Program-made: the position numbers and the translations under genes
Shown: piece by piece, positions 1 to 8,726 of the stretch
How positions within the stretch are numbered: the stretch's first letter is position 1
Layout: each line of letters begins with the position of its first letter
NCBI GenBank assembly: GCA_015066395.1
Contig: SVOL01000002.1
Span: 62,001-126,000, forward strand
Length of the DNA: 64,000 nt
From: Oscillospiraceae bacterium
Lineage (GTDB): Bacteria > Bacillota > Clostridia > Oscillospirales > Acutalibacteraceae
Reading direction: 5' to 3'
Notes under the pieces: generated by a model
Told to the model about the DNA's origin: nothing
What the model saw: the letters and a program-made list of their open reading frames with translations, nothing else
The model's database searches: none

Positions 1-41
1 TGGTCCTCTATCCAGGAAAGTTCTTTTTCGGTAATCGGCAT
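1..41 (-). CDS. N-terminus of an unidentified small protein (partial, runs off left edge)
   Basis: The start codon ATG lies at 41-39, preceded by a strong AAGGAGG ribosome site at 50-55. Only 13 full codons are visible, reading MPITEKELSWIED, and the rest lies outside the window. The opening resembles the N-termini of small spore-coat-like proteins in Clostridia, but this is too short to identify. The gene is the last leftward gene here and lies beyond the terminator that follows the oxidoreductase operon, so it has its own leader. Its ribosome site is inside a potential hairpin. Confidence 0.55.
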   Translation of the reverse strand, partial: MPITEKELSWIED

Positions 42-44
42 TTT

Positions 45-85
45 CAGTCCTCCTTAAAGTTTCTATGATTATTATTTGAGGACTG
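45..85 (-). promoter_or_regulatory. Hairpin that can mask the ribosome site of the partial gene
   Basis: In the leftward transcript CAGTCCTC (85-78) can pair perfectly with GAGGACTG (52-45). The second arm contains most of the AGGAGG site of the downstream gene. The loop is about 25 nt. The pairing is seen in the sequence; a role in translation control is inferred. Confidence 0.35.
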
Positions 86-97
86 ATATTAAATATA

Positions 98-133
98 CAA
101 AAAACTTCCGCATTTTCGTGCGGAAGTTTTTTT
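98..133. terminator. Bidirectional rho-independent terminator
   Basis: A 12-bp perfect stem (101-112 with 119-130) with a 6-nt loop has A/T runs on both sides. For the leftward operon ending at 148 the stem is followed by six U residues. It closes the ferredoxin oxidoreductase operon. Confidence 0.85.
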
Positions 134-147
134 AAAATTTTAAAAAT

Positions 148-687
148 TCAATCGGCGTAATTAAAGCCGGTTTCAAGCGCCTTCAAGTTGTAATCCAACA
201 ACTCGGCACGCTTTGCGGAAACGACCTTTTTGAGAGCACCCTCGATCTCGTCGAACGAGATGATACCTGTCTCCTTGATCATCTTGCCAACCATTATCAT
301 ATTGGCAAGGGTCGGAATGCCTGCATCCTTGGCAAGCTTGGTGGCAGGAATGTAGAAAGCGTCAACATCGGTACGCTGAACCTTGCGGTCAATGAGGGTC
401 GAATCAACGAAGATCTTACCGCCCAAAACCACCGCATCCTCGTATTTATCGAGCGAAGGAAGGTTCATAACCATCAGCACATCGGGAGTAGAAACGATTG
501 GAGAACCAACGGGAGTATCGCTGACGATAACACTGCAGTTAGCAGTACCGCCACGCATCTCAGGACCGTAAGACGGCAACCAGCTGATCTCCTTATTCTC
601 CAAAAGACCCTTGTAGGCGATAAACTTACCCGCAAAGAGAACACCCTGACCGCCGAAACCTGCTATAAGAAGTTGAACTGTACTCAT
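148..687 (-). CDS. vorC: 2-oxoacid:ferredoxin oxidoreductase, gamma subunit
   Basis: 179 residues, the usual size for the stand-alone gamma domain of pyruvate/ketoisovalerate-type ferredoxin oxidoreductases. The N-terminus carries the family signature [12 protein letters not shown], and residues 38-60 carry the conserved [14 protein letters not shown] stretch. With the alpha, beta and delta subunits it forms a cytoplasmic complex that interconverts a 2-oxoacid plus CoA with an acyl-CoA, CO2 and reduced ferredoxin. Its ATG overlaps the TGA of the beta gene (ATGA), so the two are translationally coupled. It is the last gene of the T-box-led operon, and a terminator follows. Substrate preference cannot be read from this subunit. 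Confidence 0.93.
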   Translation of the reverse strand: MSTVQLLIAGFGGQGVLFAGKFIAYKGLLENKEISWLPSYGPEMRGGTANCSVIVSDTPVGSPIVSTPDVLMVMNLPSLDKYEDAVVLGGKIFVDSTLIDRKVQRTDVDAFYIPATKLAKDAGIPTLANMIMVGKMIKETGIISFDEIEGALKKVVSAKRAELLDYNLKALETGFNYAD

Positions 688-1439
688 TTCTGTTCCTCCT
701 TGACCGCACTTCTGTCCTTATAAACACCCAAAGGATAGTAAGGAATCATCTTTTCGTCGATCCACTCCAACGCCTTTTCAGGAGTCATACCCCAGTTGGT
801 AGGACAAGATGAAACGACCTCGATAAGCGAGAAGCCCTTGCCCTCTACCTGGTTCTGGAAAGCCTTTTTGATGGCCTTTTTTGCGGCCAATACGTTCTTA
901 ACATTGTTGACGGCAACACGCTGAATGAACTCAGGACCGTCCAAAGTGGCAAGCATTTCGGAAACACGGATCGGGAAACCGACGGTGTTGGTGTCACGAC
1001 CGTAAGGAGAGGTCTGGGTAACCTGACCGGGCAAAGAAGTCGGAGCCATCTGACCGCCGGTCATACCGTAGATCGCATTGTTGACGAAAATGACGGTGAT
1101 ATTTTCATTTCTTGTTGCGGCGTGAACAGTCTCGGCCATACCGATAGATGCCAAGTCGCCGTCGCCCTGATATGTAAAGATAATATTTTCGGGAAGCGCA
1201 CGTTTTAAGCCGGTTGCAACAGCAGGTGCACGACCGTGAGCAGCTTCAACCATATCACAAGCGAAATAATTGTAAGCCATAACGGCACAGCCAACAGGAG
1301 CTACGCCGATAGTTTTGCCTTCAATTCCAAGATCGTCAATAGCCTCAGCAACAAGGCGATGAATAATACCGTGAGTGCAACCGGGACAATAATGAAGCGG
1401 TGCATCGGTCAATGACTTAGGTTTTTCGAATACTACCAT
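684..1439 (-). CDS. vorA: 2-oxoacid:ferredoxin oxidoreductase, beta (thiamine diphosphate) subunit
   Basis: 251 residues. It has the [11 protein letters not shown] motif near residue 18 (this subclass has cysteines at the start of the TPP domain) and the thiamine diphosphate/Mg motif GDGDLASIG followed by [12 protein letters not shown] at about 92-128. This is the catalytic half that forms the hydroxyalkyl-thiamine intermediate. The start overlaps the alpha-subunit stop by one base (TAATG), and its own stop overlaps the gamma start, which indicates tight coupling. The family includes 2-oxoisovalerate (VOR), 2-oxoglutarate (KOR) and indolepyruvate-like enzymes. The neighbours (CoA ligases under amino-acid T-boxes) favour branched-chain or aryl 2-oxoacids, which is inference. 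Confidence 0.93.
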   Translation of the reverse strand: MVVFEKPKSLTDAPLHYCPGCTHGIIHRLVAEAIDDLGIEGKTIGVAPVGCAVMAYNYFACDMVEAAHGRAPAVATGLKRALPENIIFTYQGDGDLASIGMAETVHAATRNENITVIFVNNAIYGMTGGQMAPTSLPGQVTQTSPYGRDTNTVGFPIRVSEMLATLDGPEFIQRVAVNNVKNVLAAKKAIKKAFQNQVEGKGFSLIEVVSSCPTNWGMTPEKALEWIDEKMIPYYPLGVYKDRSAVKEEQK

Positions 1440-2500
1440 TACTTGTTACCTCCTGCTACAGATTTGATGGCGGCCAATACTTCCTCGGGACTAGGAATCA
1501 TACCGCCGGTGCGGTTGCAGAGTGTAACCGGCTTTTTGCAACCGGTTGCCAACTGAACATCCTCGATCATCTGACCCATCGAAAGCTCAACCGAGATGAA
1601 TGCCTTAACCTTATCGGCGGCCTCGGCAAACGGCTTTTTCGGGAACGGCCAGAGAGTAATAGGACGGATCATACCAACCTTGATGCCCTCGGCCCTGGCA
1701 GCCATGATCGCATTCTTAGCAACACGTGCGGCAATACCGAAAGCAGCAATACAGTATTCAGCATCATCCATCATAAAGGACTCATAAAGGGTCTCGTTCT
1801 CTTCAACCTGCTTATAGCGCTCAAAACGCTCGAAGTTGGTCTTCTCAAGCTCATCGGGCTGGAGATAGAGAGAATTAATAATGTTATGCGGTCGTTCGCA
1901 CTTAGTACCTGTAACGGCCCAAGGCTTATTCTTATCATAATCGGTGGGTTCAGGCAAAACTACGGGTTCCATCATCTGGCCCATAGTACCGTCGGCAAGA
2001 ATCATAGCCGGCATACGGTATTTATCAGCCAGATCGAAGCACTTTGCAGTCATATCAGCCATTTCCTGAACCGAAGCAGGAGCCATAACGATAAGTCTGT
2101 AATCACCGTGACCGCCACCGCGGGTTGCCTGGAAATAGTCCGACTGAGAAGGCTGAATACCGCCAAGGCCGGGACCGCCGCGCTGAACGTTAACGATGAG
2201 AGCCGGAAGGTCGGAGCCTGCAAGGTAAGAAATACCTTCGCCTTTTAGCGAGATACCGGGGCTGGATGACGAGGTCATAACTCTAAGACCCGTACCTGCA
2301 ACGCCGTAGACCATATTGATAGCGGCAATTTCACTCTCAGCCTGAAGGAACACGCCGCCGATTTTCGGCATACGCTTTGCCATATAAGCGGCGATCTCAG
2401 TCTGAGGAGTAATGGGGTAACCGAAATAGTGCATACAGCCTGCTCTGATGGCGGCTTCTGCGATAGCTTCGTTACCCTTCATAAGTACCTTTTCTGCCAT
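1439..2500 (-). CDS. vorB: 2-oxoacid:ferredoxin oxidoreductase, alpha subunit (VorB-like)
   Basis: 353 residues from the chosen ATG at 2500, which has GAGGTGGG about 6 nt upstream. A longer reading starting at 2521 would overlap the ferredoxin gene and has no ribosome site. It has the pyruvate-flavodoxin oxidoreductase domain I motif [10 protein letters not shown] (about residue 31) and [19 protein letters not shown]. The pyrimidine-binding domain is followed by a transketolase C-terminal-like domain at about 230-350. The overall pattern matches proteins annotated as VorB. It partners with the flanking delta, beta and gamma genes and sits 10 bp after the ferredoxin gene. Confidence 0.92.
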   Translation of the reverse strand: MAEKVLMKGNEAIAEAAIRAGCMHYFGYPITPQTEIAAYMAKRMPKIGGVFLQAESEIAAINMVYGVAGTGLRVMTSSSSPGISLKGEGISYLAGSDLPALIVNVQRGGPGLGGIQPSQSDYFQATRGGGHGDYRLIVMAPASVQEMADMTAKCFDLADKYRMPAMILADGTMGQMMEPVVLPEPTDYDKNKPWAVTGTKCERPHNIINSLYLQPDELEKTNFERFERYKQVEENETLYESFMMDDAEYCIAAFGIAARVAKNAIMAARAEGIKVGMIRPITLWPFPKKPFAEAADKVKAFISVELSMGQMIEDVQLATGCKKPVTLCNRTGGMIPSPEEVLAAIKSVAGGNK

Positions 2501-2510
2501 AATACCCACC

Positions 2511-2717
2511 TCACTTCTCAACGGTGATTACACAGTCAGGGCACATGGTTGCGCAGAATGCACAGCCGATGCACTTATCCTGATCGATAACCTCCGCAGG
2601 AGAATGTCCTTTCTTATTGATTTTGCCCTGGGCCAATTTTACAATGCCCTTGGGACAGGCTGTAACACAAAGTCCACAGCCCTTGCAAAGATCGGTATTA
2701 AATGTAACCTTTGCCAT
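2511..2717 (-). CDS. vorD: 2[4Fe-4S] ferredoxin, delta subunit of the oxidoreductase
   Basis: 68 residues with two classical cluster motifs, CKGCGLCVTACPKG (about 12-25) and CIGCAFCATMCPDC (about 49-62), giving eight cysteines for two [4Fe-4S] clusters. It is the electron-transfer subunit that passes electrons between the thiamine centre and soluble ferredoxin. It lies between the ParA-like ATPase and the alpha gene, so the complex is encoded in the order delta-alpha-beta-gamma, as in archaeal and clostridial VOR operons. Confidence 0.93.
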   Translation of the reverse strand: MAKVTFNTDLCKGCGLCVTACPKGIVKLAQGKINKKGHSPAEVIDQDKCIGCAFCATMCPDCVITVEK

Positions 2718-2732
2718 ACTTTGATCCCCTCT

Positions 2733-3389
2733 TTAAAAAAGTTTTTTCTGTAAATCTAATGGGAAAATGTTGCCTAACGCACTCTTAAGAGTTTCGGCAA
2801 CAGTTCTTTCTGCTGTTGTGAAAATTACGGGCAGTCCCGATATCTTCGACAGTTCCTCTGCCCTTTTAACCGTTGCCAACACGTCATCAGGCGTCGTATC
2901 AGCGCCCACATTTGAGTTATTGACAATAGCGGTAAACTTGATTCCGCCTGCTAATTCTATCTCGCGCATAACCTCTAAAGCCTCGGCGGCGGTCGTCGTC
3001 AACGGTCGGTAGAAGTTGGCGACGAAGATCATCTCATAATCATTTTCTTCTAAGATCGACGGCGTATATCGGCCTAAAGCATAAGCTCCGCGGTCGTCAC
3101 CGCCGATATCGAGCACCGCAAATTTTGTGCGGTCCTGCACGATTTTATAGGTTTCCTGAGGCAAACTCGGCAGATCAACGTTGGAATTGGCGAACGCGGG
3201 TGATATCAGTTCGATACCTGCCTCGGACAGTTCTTTCGCGCTGTCCTTGGTTCTGAAATACGGGTTGACGATATCAAGGTCGGCAATTATGACCTCTTTA
3301 CCGTTTGCCCTCAAGTTCAACGCGTAATTGACCGCGATATTTGTCTTGCCGCTACCGTAGTGGCCTGCAAAAAGCGTTATTCTTTTCAT
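2733..3389 (-). CDS. ParA/MinD/CobB-like P-loop ATPase
   Basis: 218 residues. The N-terminus has a Walker A loop GHYGSGKTN (about 9-17), then the switch region DLDIVNPYFRTKD, and VLDIGGDDRG as Walker B near residue 95. This places it in the SIMIBI class with CooC, MinD and cobyrinic-acid amidases. Such ATPases often sit beside metal- or cluster-containing oxidoreductases and help their maturation. That role here is inferred from position only: it is 9 bp after the acyl-CoA synthetase stop and 15 bp before the ferredoxin gene. It has no ParB partner, so chromosome partitioning is unlikely. Confidence 0.75.
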   Translation of the reverse strand: MKRITLFAGHYGSGKTNIAVNYALNLRANGKEVIIADLDIVNPYFRTKDSAKELSEAGIELISPAFANSNVDLPSLPQETYKIVQDRTKFAVLDIGGDDRGAYALGRYTPSILEENDYEMIFVANFYRPLTTTAAEALEVMREIELAGGIKFTAIVNNSNVGADTTPDDVLATVKRAEELSKISGLPVIFTTAERTVAETLKSALGNIFPLDLQKKLF

Positions 3390-3398
3390 ATTAACACC

Positions 3399-5696
3399 TT
3401 ACAGTTTATTACGCTGGATCTTGCCGCTTGTAGTCTTGGGCAACTCGTCACGGAAAACAACGATTCTCGGATATTTATAAGGAGCGGTTCGGTTCTTAAC
3501 GTAGGTTTGAACTTCCTTTTTAAGTTCCTCGGAAGGAGCCGTGCCTTTCGTCAACACGATGGAAGCCTTGACGACCTGACCTCTCACCTCATCGGGTGCC
3601 GCAGAAACGCCGCACTCCAGAACAAAGGGCAGCTCCATAATAACATTTTCGATCTCAAAAGGTCCGATGCGATAACCCGACGACTTAATAACGTCGTCAA
3701 CACGACCGACATACCAGAAGTAGCCGTCCTCGTCACACCAAGCAGTATCACCGGTGTGATAATAACCGTCGTGCCATACCTCTTTGGTCTTTTCTTCGTC
3801 CTTATAGTAACCACAGAACAGACCGCAAGGTACCTTGTCAGCAGTCTTGATACAGATCTCACCGACCTCGCCGATCGCAGCCTCTTTGCCGTCGGCATCG
3901 AGAAGATGAATATCATAAAGCGGAACGGGTTTGCCCATCGAACCAAGTCGAACCTTAGTGCCCACAAGGTTAGCCAATGCACAGGTGGTCTCGGTCTGAC
4001 CGAAGCCTTCCATGATCTTAAGTCCCGTAGCCTGCTCAAACTGGCGGAAGACCTCGGGATTCAACGCCTCACCCGCAGTGGTCATATGCTCAACGGAAGA
4101 AAGGTCGTATTTCGACAGATCCTCTTTTACAAGCATTCTGAGCATCGTAGGCGGCGCGCAGAAGGTGGTTATATTGTACTTTGCAAACATCGGAAGTATC
4201 TCAGAAGCCTGGAAACGGTCAAAGTCATAAACAAACATACCCGCTTCGCAGAGCCACTGACCGTAGATCTTACCCCAGGCGGCCTTAGCCCAACCGGTGT
4301 CCGAAATGGTAAAATGCAGTCCGTCGGGATTCACGCAATGCCAGTATTTGGCAGTAATAAAATGTCCGAACGGATATTTAAAGTTATGAGTTGCGATCTT
4401 GGGATTGCCGGTAGTACCCGAAGTGAAGTACATAAGCATCATATCATCGCCGCAAGCGGTATCCTCGGTACGCTCGAACTTGCCGCTAAAGAGAGAATAC
4501 TCTTCATCGAAGTTTCTCCAGCCGTCACGTGTTCCGCCGACCATAATCTTAGTCTCGAGTGACGGACAATGCTCTGCCGCAATATCGACTTCGTTAGCCA
4601 CACCGTCATCAGCAGTGCAAACGATAGCCTTAACACCTGCGGTGTTTACGCGATATGTAATATCGTGCTCTTTAAGCTGATTGGTCGCAGGGATAGCGAT
4701 AGCACCCAGTTTATGAAGGGCCATAATGGTAAACCAGAACTGATAATGCCGCTTCAAAATAAGCATTACTCGGTCGCCCTTCTTAATGCCGAGCGACTTT
4801 AAGTAGTTGGCGGTCTGCGAAGATGCGCGCTTGATATCCTTAAAGGTGAACCGACGCTCTGTGCCGTCCTTTGCAATATGCATCAAAGCGGTCTTATCAG
4901 GCTGTTCCTCACCCATTCGGTCAATAACATCAAAAGCAAAATTGAACTTATCAATATTTTTGAAGTCAATGCTCTGCAAAGCGCCCTTTTCGTTCTCTTC
5001 GGTGATGATATAATCCTCGTAAATACGCTTTCTCTCCGAAGCCTTAACAGGTTTTTTAGAAGCAGCGGTAAACTCCTTAACGCCACCGTGAGTAAGATTG
5101 CTTATAGGCTCGCCGGCAGGGTTCAGAACAATTGCATAGAAAATACAATCTTCACCCTCAACAGCGATCATACCGTGAGGCTTGTCACTATCGAAGTATA
5201 TACTGTCACCCTCGTGCAGGACCTCGGTATGGTCGCCGACCTGGACCTTCAAAGCGCCTTTTATGATAATATCGCATTCCTGACCCTCGTGGCTGGTCAG
5301 TTCAATATCGGCATTTTCAGCCTCTTTACTATATGTAGCTACAACATACAACGGCTCGGCAATACGGTTTTTGAATGCACTCGCAAGGTTATAATAAACC
5401 ATACCGTGTGCCTGTTCGATCTTCTGTCCATCACCGTTTCTTGTGACTGTATAACCTGCCAATCTCGGTGAAGAACCTTCGACAATATCGGTTACGTCAA
5501 CCTTTAAAGCCAAAGCACATCTGTAAAGAAAAGCAAAGTTCAAGTCCCTCTCACCTGCTTCGCAGGCAAGATACTCGTCATAAGAAACACCGGTTTTAGC
5601 CGCCATTTCCTTAACGGTAAGGCCAACGATATCGCGAAGCTCCTTGATACGGTTGGCCATTTCCATAATTCTAATGTCGAGACCCGTAGTTCCCAT
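3399..5696 (-). CDS. XRE HTH-cupin-acyl-CoA synthetase fusion (Tyr T-box copy)
   Basis: 765 residues in three parts: a Cro/CI-type HTH (about 13-70), a small cupin (about 110-195, with HEGDSIYF and KPHGM), and an AMP-forming acyl-CoA synthetase (about 250-765). The synthetase motifs are intact: YFTSGTTGNPK at 423-433, GFGQTE near 565, YHTGD at 646-650, GYRIGPFEIE at 674-683, and the acylation lysine K759 in PKTTSGK. The enzyme part resembles acetyl/medium-chain/aryl acid ligases, so ATP, a carboxylate and CoA should give acyl-CoA, AMP and PPi. The ATG at 5696 has GGAGGT 8 nt upstream. It is a close paralogue of the gene at 6080-8347. It shares its transcript with the oxidoreductase, which suggests the acyl-CoA is carboxylated to a 2-oxoacid. 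4-Hydroxyphenylacetate is my guess for the substrate, from the T-box codon. Confidence 0.85.
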   Translation of the reverse strand: MGTTGLDIRIMEMANRIKELRDIVGLTVKEMAAKTGVSYDEYLACEAGERDLNFAFLYRCALALKVDVTDIVEGSSPRLAGYTVTRNGDGQKIEQAHGMVYYNLASAFKNRIAEPLYVVATYSKEAENADIELTSHEGQECDIIIKGALKVQVGDHTEVLHEGDSIYFDSDKPHGMIAVEGEDCIFYAIVLNPAGEPISNLTHGGVKEFTAASKKPVKASERKRIYEDYIITEENEKGALQSIDFKNIDKFNFAFDVIDRMGEEQPDKTALMHIAKDGTERRFTFKDIKRASSQTANYLKSLGIKKGDRVMLILKRHYQFWFTIMALHKLGAIAIPATNQLKEHDITYRVNTAGVKAIVCTADDGVANEVDIAAEHCPSLETKIMVGGTRDGWRNFDEEYSLFSGKFERTEDTACGDDMMLMYFTSGTTGNPKIATHNFKYPFGHFITAKYWHCVNPDGLHFTISDTGWAKAAWGKIYGQWLCEAGMFVYDFDRFQASEILPMFAKYNITTFCAPPTMLRMLVKEDLSKYDLSSVEHMTTAGEALNPEVFRQFEQATGLKIMEGFGQTETTCALANLVGTKVRLGSMGKPVPLYDIHLLDADGKEAAIGEVGEICIKTADKVPCGLFCGYYKDEEKTKEVWHDGYYHTGDTAWCDEDGYFWYVGRVDDVIKSSGYRIGPFEIENVIMELPFVLECGVSAAPDEVRGQVVKASIVLTKGTAPSEELKKEVQTYVKNRTAPYKYPRIVVFRDELPKTTSGKIQRNKL

Positions 5697-5731
5697 TCAG
5701 TTTACCTCCATTAAAGGCAGAGCTTTAAATC

Positions 5732-6018
5732 AAAAAAACCCGCCTCAAAGATATAGTCCTTTGAGACGAGCTATAAGCAACTTATATCCCGCGGTACCAC
5801 TCAAATTGCACGAGGCTCACACCCCGTACCACTCAGACTCACTCGAAGCCCTATGCATTAACGCAGCAGTTACGGAAAGGTTCTACTCGAGCTTTTAGCT
5901 CTTTCTTCCTTTCAGCTCGGAAGCTACAGACTGTAGAAACCTTAACATCGGCTCACACCAACCGCCGACTCTCTGAGGTATTGGTTTCAACGTCCTCTTC
6001 GTCATAGCCTTTTTAGTG
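5732..6018 (-). promoter_or_regulatory. T-box riboswitch 1, probable tRNA-Tyr (UAC) specifier
   Basis: The leftward leader has the invariant T-box AATTTGAGTGGTACCGCG at 5807-5790, a Stem I with AGAGAG and GGTTGGTG apical elements near 5965, and a competing terminator (stem 5739-5750 with 5759-5770, then seven U). The UGGU bulge fits a tRNA with A73. At the specifier position the sequence reads C-UAC-A just before a GAC:GTC helix, which aligns without gaps with UUC-A and UUG-A in the two other leaders. Tyr is my reading; UUC (Phe) three bases upstream is the alternative. Confidence 0.93.
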
Positions 6019-6023
6019 AAACA

Positions 6024-6052
6024 ATTATACCAAACAAAGATACCATTGTCAA
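6024..6052 (-). promoter_or_regulatory. Sigma-A promoter of T-box 1 operon
   Basis: A perfect TTGACA (6052-6047), 17-bp spacer and TATAAT (6029-6024), reading leftward. It lies only 28 bp after the stop of the preceding synthetase gene. Confidence 0.9.
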
Positions 6053-6079
6053 TACTATTAAGTTTGAAATTTTTACAAA

Positions 6080-8347
6080 TTAGAGCTTATTTCGCTGGAT
6101 TTTGCCGCTGATGGTCTTAGGTAACTCGTCGCGGAAAACAACAACTCGAGGATATTTATAAGGAGCGGTATGCTCTTTGACATACTGCTGGATCTCTTTT
6201 TTGAGTTCCTCGCTGGGCTCAGTACCCTTTGTAAGCACGACAGAAGCCTTAACCACCTGACCTCTTACCTCATCGGGTGCCGCCGAAACGCCACACTCCA
6301 ATACATACGGAAGTTCCATAATAACACTTTCGATCTCGAAAGGTCCGATGCGATAGCCCGAAGACTTGATAACGTCATCAATACGGCTGACATACCAGAA
6401 GTATCCATCCTCGTCACGCCAAGCGGTATCGCCGGTGTGATACAATCCGTCATAAACAGCCTCATCGGTCTTTTCTTTGTCACGGTAGTACTCCTTGAAC
6501 AAGCCGCAAGGAACGCCCTCATCCAAATGGATAACGATCTCGCCGACTTCACCGTTAGGCAACGAATTGCCGTCGGGATCAACGATATCGACCTTATACT
6601 GCGGACTTGCCATACCCATAGAACCAAGCTTAGGAACAGTGCCTACAAGGTTGGCAATGGTAAGTGTGGTTTCAGTCTGGCCGAAGCCTTCCATAATGGT
6701 AAGACCGGTGGCCAACTCGAACTGACGCGAGACCTCGGGGTTCAGCGCCTCACCCGCGGTGGTCATATGATGGATCGACGACAGATCGTACTTGGAAAGA
6801 TCCTCTTTAATAAGCATTCTGAGCATCGTGGGCGGTGCGCAGAAGGTTGTGATATTGTATTTTGCGAACATCGGCAGAATGTCGGCGGCAGAGAAACGGT
6901 CGAAGTCATAAACAAAGACTGCGCCCTCGCAGAGCCACTGACCGTAAAGTTTGCCCCAAAGCGACTTGCCCCAGCCTGTATCGGAAATGGTTAAATGCAA
7001 ACCGTCTCTCTCACAACAGTGCCAATACTTAGCGGTAACAAAATGACCCAGAGCATAGGTGTGCTTATGCGCGGCCATCTTAGGATTGCCGGTAGTGCCC
7101 GATGTAAAGAACATCAAAGCGGTATCGTCACCGCATGATGCATCATCGGTGCGGACAAATTTACCCGAGAAAAGGCTGTATTCAGCATCGAAATCATGCC
7201 AGCCTTCCTTAGAACCGCCGACTAAGATCTTGGTGGTAAGACCCGGGCATTCCAATGCGGCACGGTCAACGATATCCGAAACATCATCATCGGCAGTACA
7301 AAGAATTGCCGAAACACCTGCGGCATCGAAGCGATATTTGAAGTCGTGATCTTTAAGCTGATTAGTTGCAGGAATTGCGATAGCGCCCAGTTTATGAAGA
7401 GCAACCATTGCAAACCAGAATTGATAATGGCGTTTTAAAACGAGCATTACCCTGTCACCTCTCTTGATTCCAAGAGAAGTAAAATAATTGGCACACTGAG
7501 CCGAAGCACGCTTAATATCCTTGAAAGTAAAGCGGCGTTCGACGTGGTGTTTGTCAACGTGAAGCATAGCCAATTTATCGGGATAAGCATTAGCGATCTC
7601 ATCAACTATATCGAAGCCGAAGTTAAAGGTCTCCTGATTGGGGAAAGAAATCGATTTTAAAGAGCCGTTTTCATCCTCTTCGACTTTCACGAACTTCTCG
7701 CAGATAAGCTTCTCGGTAGAACGGGCTTTAGCAATAGAACGTCTAACGACCTCTTCCTTAACATCCTCACCCGACAAAACAACTGCACAGAAAAGGCAGT
7801 CCTTGCCGTCAACGGCGATCATACCGTGAGGAGTCGAACTGTTATAATAAATGCTGTCGCCCTCATGCAATATCTCGACGTGTTCGCCGATCTGAACCTT
7901 CAAGGTTCCCTCTAAAACAAGGTCAAATTCCTGACCGCCGTGGGTAGTCTGATGAATAGGTCTGTTCTGCAGTTCGGGAGAATATTCGTAGCGAACCATA
8001 TAAGGCTCGGACATTTTTTCTTTGAAATTAGGAGCTAAGTTGCGAATTTCAATACCGTCCTCCTTGGCAGTTTCCTGTCCTTCGCCCTTACGTGTGACGG
8101 TATAGGAAGTAAGTTTTGCGGTCTGACCCTCAAGCAACTCGGTCATCTGAATATTGAAAGCCAAAGCACACTTGTGAATAAACGAGAACGGCAGGTCTGT
8201 TTTGCCCTGCTCATAGGCTGTATACATTTCTTCACTGACTTCGGTCTTCATAGCCATTTTGGTCTTGGACCAGCCCATAATCTCGCGCATCTCCTTAATT
8301 CGGGATGCAACCTCACTTAACTGTGTCATGGTTGTTTCTGTACTCAT
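6080..8347 (-). CDS. XRE HTH-cupin-acyl-CoA synthetase fusion (Phe T-box copy)
   Basis: 755 residues with the same architecture as the 3399-5696 gene: HTH (about 12-68), cupin (about 110-195, HEGDSIYY and TPHGM), and an AMP-forming synthetase with FFTSGTTGNPK, GFGQTE, YHTGD, GYRIGPFEIE and terminal PKTISGK with the catalytic lysine. The two copies are clearly a tandem duplication and stay nearly identical in the C-terminal domain. AGGAG lies 8 nt before the ATG at 8347. It is monocistronic behind its own T-box and promoter. By the T-box codon I infer phenylacetate as substrate, feeding phenylpyruvate through the nearby oxidoreductase. The HTH could make it a self-regulating enzyme, or could be a vestige of a fused regulator. 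Confidence 0.85.
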   Translation of the reverse strand: MSTETTMTQLSEVASRIKEMREIMGWSKTKMAMKTEVSEEMYTAYEQGKTDLPFSFIHKCALAFNIQMTELLEGQTAKLTSYTVTRKGEGQETAKEDGIEIRNLAPNFKEKMSEPYMVRYEYSPELQNRPIHQTTHGGQEFDLVLEGTLKVQIGEHVEILHEGDSIYYNSSTPHGMIAVDGKDCLFCAVVLSGEDVKEEVVRRSIAKARSTEKLICEKFVKVEEDENGSLKSISFPNQETFNFGFDIVDEIANAYPDKLAMLHVDKHHVERRFTFKDIKRASAQCANYFTSLGIKRGDRVMLVLKRHYQFWFAMVALHKLGAIAIPATNQLKDHDFKYRFDAAGVSAILCTADDDVSDIVDRAALECPGLTTKILVGGSKEGWHDFDAEYSLFSGKFVRTDDASCGDDTALMFFTSGTTGNPKMAAHKHTYALGHFVTAKYWHCCERDGLHLTISDTGWGKSLWGKLYGQWLCEGAVFVYDFDRFSAADILPMFAKYNITTFCAPPTMLRMLIKEDLSKYDLSSIHHMTTAGEALNPEVSRQFELATGLTIMEGFGQTETTLTIANLVGTVPKLGSMGMASPQYKVDIVDPDGNSLPNGEVGEIVIHLDEGVPCGLFKEYYRDKEKTDEAVYDGLYHTGDTAWRDEDGYFWYVSRIDDVIKSSGYRIGPFEIESVIMELPYVLECGVSAAPDEVRGQVVKASVVLTKGTEPSEELKKEIQQYVKEHTAPYKYPRVVVFRDELPKTISGKIQRNKL

Positions 8348-8371
8348 TTTTGGTTCTCCTTTCGAAAAATA

Positions 8372-8655
8372 ATAAAATAAAAACCCGTCTCAAAGTTTTG
8401 CTTTGAGACGAGTTTTGAAATCGATCAATACCCGCGGTACCACTCAAATTGCGTGAAACACGCCACTTCAGACTCTTCATTCTAAGTCCTATGCACTAAC
8501 GTAGCATTCACGGAAGAGCCTACTCGCATACGCTTTGGGTCTTCAGCTCGGAAGTGATTGTCTGAATTCTTAGTCTTATCGGGATTGCACCACCCCCGAC
8601 TCTCTGCAAAGCATTGGGAATTCTCCGTCTTCGTCATAGCTTTTCTATTAAGTTT
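8372..8655 (-). promoter_or_regulatory. T-box riboswitch 2, probable tRNA-Phe (UUC) specifier
   Basis: The T-box sequence AATTTGAGTGGTACCGCG lies at 8450-8433. The terminator stem is 8384-8395 with 8401-8412, followed by a U-rich tract. Stem I carries AGAGAG and GGTGGTG with a TCGGG:CCCGA helix. The specifier loop reads GAA-UUC-A, matching the canonical GAA-codon-A pattern, so Phe is the best call. The UGGU bulge again fits an A73 tRNA. The basal pairing of Stem I is less clear than in leader 1, and AUC (Ile) a few bases on is a weaker alternative. Confidence 0.93.
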
Positions 8656-8660
8656 TGATA

Positions 8661-8689
8661 ATTATAGCGCTCGAAAATACATTTGTCAA
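8661..8689 (-). promoter_or_regulatory. Sigma-A promoter of T-box 2
   Basis: A perfect TTGACA (8689-8684), 17-bp spacer and TATAAT (8666-8661), about 40 bp after the amidohydrolase stop codon with no terminator between. Confidence 0.9.
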
Positions 8690-8726
8690 TAGTTTTTGCG
8701 AAAGTTTTGAAAAAAATTTTACTGAT

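Noticed and set aside
3360-4562. A 400-residue rightward open frame opposite the synthetase gene
   Set aside because: It is antisense to a well-supported enzyme gene, has no ribosome site, and its translation has no recognisable domain; long shadow frames are common in this codon usage.
5732-6018. Tryptophan-specific T-box
   Set aside because: The UGGU bulge requires A73, whereas bacterial tRNA-Trp usually has G73, and no UGG appears at the specifier position.
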